A DNA stretch of 7,816 bases, from contig JAFNGF010000003.1 of assembly GCA_017885385.1 (NCBI GenBank), positions 1 to 7,816 of the forward strand, in the 5' to 3' direction. Each line of letters starts with the position of its first letter. The first letter of the stretch is position 1. The position numbers and the translations under genes were made by a program. The notes below the pieces were generated by a model. It was not told the origin of the DNA and made no database searches. It saw only the letters and a program-made list of their open reading frames with translations. Positions 6,252 through 7,816 of this stretch are shown piece by piece. The stretch is from Planctomycetota bacterium. Lineage in GTDB: Bacteria; Planctomycetota; Phycisphaerae; Sedimentisphaerales; Anaerobacaceae.

Positions 6252-7816
6252 TCAGTGCTTTATGGTGACAGGTCTTCCAGCCCAGTTGGCTGGGGCGTCG
6301 CCGAAGGCGACGCACATTCGAAGTTGCCGCGACGTTCTTAAGTTTTTCCCGTCGGCACTTTGGACCACCAGCATTGTCGGATGGGTAAAATGCATCGTGC
6401 GGTAGCTTCGGGCATGGAAGGCGACCAGTGTCGGGCTTTCGATCAAGAAGCCATACTGAGGCAAGACAGCTTCGTCCAAAACGAGGTCATTGGTGTCGTA
6501 GTTGACCGTGATCCCGACGTCCTTTCCAAAGCGTGTGGTTTCCGCCTTCCGATTGGCCGTCAAGAAGCGATGATTGGTCATCGGCAGGAGTGCGGTCAGG
6601 CGGTGCACCGGGCTGAGGACCTCGTAGGTGTTCTTGATGAATCCATCCGTCAGTCCTAAGCCGGCTTTGTGGGCAAAAACCAACTGTGAGTCGGAGCCCG
6701 CTGCCGGCTTAAAGTCCCCGGTCGGGCTGGACCAATAGCGGTGATTGCCAAAATAATAGACCGGCATCTCGGCATAAAGGATGTGGTCCAGGATGTAGCC
6801 CGGGTTGTCCGGCCTGGGCCGGTCGCTTTGGTGGGCATAAATGGGAATGGCATCACCATAGACCAGTTCAAAAAGGGGTACGATGATATCCGTGTCGTCG
6901 GGCCGCTGGAAATGCGTGCGGTGGGACATGAGCCCTTCGAAATAGTCCGCATGCGCGACGCCCCACTCACGACCCTCTTCACTGCCGAACAGTCCAAACT
7001 GGCCGCGCAGGTAGTCACAAAGCTGCTGCTTGTAATGCATATCGTCCGCGGGTGTGGTCGGGTGGTTTGGGTCGAAGCATTCGTACAAACCTGCGGCGAA
7101 AATCGTGTCGGAGAAGTAAAGGGTTGGCGCAAAGAGCTCCTTCACTTGAGGGATATTCTGTGGCCGGCTGGCTAATTCCAGCGATTTCCGGGAGCAGATG
7201 AGCCAGCATGGTCCACCGGCCCAGATACCCCCTTTGCGCAGCGAGCCGTCTGAGTTCTTGATAATGAATTCCTCGTTCCAGGAAGGCGCATCGCGGTACA
7301 TGTCCTGGTAATTGTCGTGGAGCCCAAAGAGCCAGCCAAGGGCCTTGACACGCCGGCTGCACGCTGCCAATCCCTCATTGCCACCGATTTCGGGCGCTGC
7401 CGGCAGGATGTCCGGGTGGCGGTTATCATACCCGCGATTGATCCAACCATTAAGCACCAGCATGGCACGGTCAATGCCCAGATCGCGCTGGAGGTGCTCC
7501 GCCAGCTCGGCGCACTCCTCGAAGGTGAAGTTCAGTTGCATACCCCACTGGTCCCCCTTGTGCCAAGGCGTATTCGGAGCCAGTCGCGTATATGCAAAGG
7601 GCTTGAAATCAGCCGCGCCGAAGAACTCCGCAAGCCGGGGGTTCACGCGCATCTTCTCGGCCAGCGTCTTTAACACGCCCCGCTCCCGGGCCACCGTCCT
7701 ATAGGCTTTGGCGATCTCAACATAGCCGCCGCGTCCCAAGGGCTGCAGGCGCACCGATGACGCACGCTCGCGCATGGCCAGCCCCATCCTAACAGGCTGT
7801 GTCGCAATTACGGGTT
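6252..7816 (-). CDS. GH129/GH101-like glycoside hydrolase (DUF5696-type), 5' end outside the window
   Basis: Predicted retaining alpha-glycosidase of the endo/exo alpha-N-acetylgalactosaminidase superfamily. Residues are counted from the in-window ATG at 7787. The segment VRLQPLGRGGYVEIAKAYR (12-30) is the usual join between an N-terminal beta-sandwich and the TIM barrel. The barrel shows NGWINRGYDNRHPDILP (113-129), LFGLHDNYQDMYRDAPSWNEE (153-173), KGGIWAGGP (185-193), LYFSDTIFAAG (223-233) and FGSEEGREWGVAHADYFEG (267-285), then a C-terminal beta domain. D227 is the likely nucleophile and E270 or E271 the acid/base. The frame has no stop between 7787 and the right edge, and the ATG sits at a domain join, so the true start is probably upstream, with an unseen signal peptide and N-terminal domain. 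Substrate specificity (GalNAc or other) is not certain. Confidence 0.8.
   Translation of the reverse strand, partial: PVIATQPVRMGLAMRERASSVRLQPLGRGGYVEIAKAYRTVARERGVLKTLAEKMRVNPRLAEFFGAADFKPFAYTRLAPNTPWHKGDQWGMQLNFTFEECAELAEHLQRDLGIDRAMLVLNGWINRGYDNRHPDILPAAPEIGGNEGLAACSRRVKALGWLFGLHDNYQDMYRDAPSWNEEFIIKNSDGSLRKGGIWAGGPCWLICSRKSLELASRPQNIPQVKELFAPTLYFSDTIFAAGLYECFDPNHPTTPADDMHYKQQLCDYLRGQFGLFGSEEGREWGVAHADYFEGLMSHRTHFQRPDDTDIIVPLFELVYGDAIPIYAHQSDRPRPDNPGYILDHILYAEMPVYYFGNHRYWSSPTGDFKPAAGSDSQLVFAHKAGLGLTDGFIKNTYEVLSPVHRLTALLPMTNHRFLTANRKAETTRFGKDVGITVNYDTNDLVLDEAVLPQYGFLIESPTLVAFHARSYRTMHFTHPTMLVVQSADGKNLRTSRQLRMCVAFGDAPANWAGRPVTIKH

Noticed and set aside
1..7816. CRISPR arrays, tRNA or rRNA genes, insertion sequences, phage or defence genes
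   Set aside because: Looked for on both strands; no spaced repeats, RNA gene signatures, transposase motifs or terminal inverted repeats were seen.

Overview
The window is a stretch of a polysaccharide-degradation locus. All intact genes lie on the minus strand and run from high to low coordinates. Two features suggest a member of the Planctomycetota-Verrucomicrobiota group (PVC), possibly a Phycisphaerae-like or Kiritimatiellota/Lentisphaerota lineage. One is the gene set: a secreted heparinase II/III-type lyase with a carbohydrate-binding domain, a secreted beta-helix protein, an alpha-L-fucosidase-like ruin, a PQQ-type beta-propeller opening with NWPGFRGP, and a GH101/GH129-like (DUF5696-type) hydrolase. 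The other is the moderately high GC content. The taxonomy is inference from gene families; there is no marker gene here.

Layout in transcription order, right to left. (1) 7816-6252: most of a glycoside hydrolase related to GH129/GH101, whose reading frame is still open at the right edge. (2) 6251-5794: no intact gene; a nested stem-loop just after the hydrolase stop, a short decayed coding remnant, and a likely promoter plus leader hairpin for the next gene. (3) 5793-4453: an intact secreted PQQ-like beta-propeller protein. (4) 4452-4035: no intact gene; plus-strand remnants, one resembling the beta-sandwich of GH2 enzymes or sialate O-acetylesterases, then an AT-rich stretch with a possible promoter. 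(5) 4034-1557: an intact 825-residue secreted heparinase II/III-family lyase. (6) 1537-880: a GH29-like alpha-L-fucosidase pseudogene with a frameshift, a nonsense codon and a large internal deletion. (7) 733-1: the N-terminal 244 codons of a secreted right-handed beta-helix protein that runs off the left edge.

The lyase, the fucosidase ruin and the beta-helix protein look like one operon: 19 bases separate the lyase stop from the fucosidase start, and both downstream genes have strong Shine-Dalgarno sites. Together they suggest extracytoplasmic breakdown of a uronic-acid-containing, perhaps fucosylated or GalNAc-containing glycan. The substrate is inference only.

No CRISPR array, RNA gene, insertion sequence or defence system was seen. 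The most notable feature is how much decay sits between healthy genes: one clear pseudogene and two or three short remnants in under 8 kb, which looks like a glycan-utilisation locus being remodelled. I found no convincing case for a wholly new biological system.
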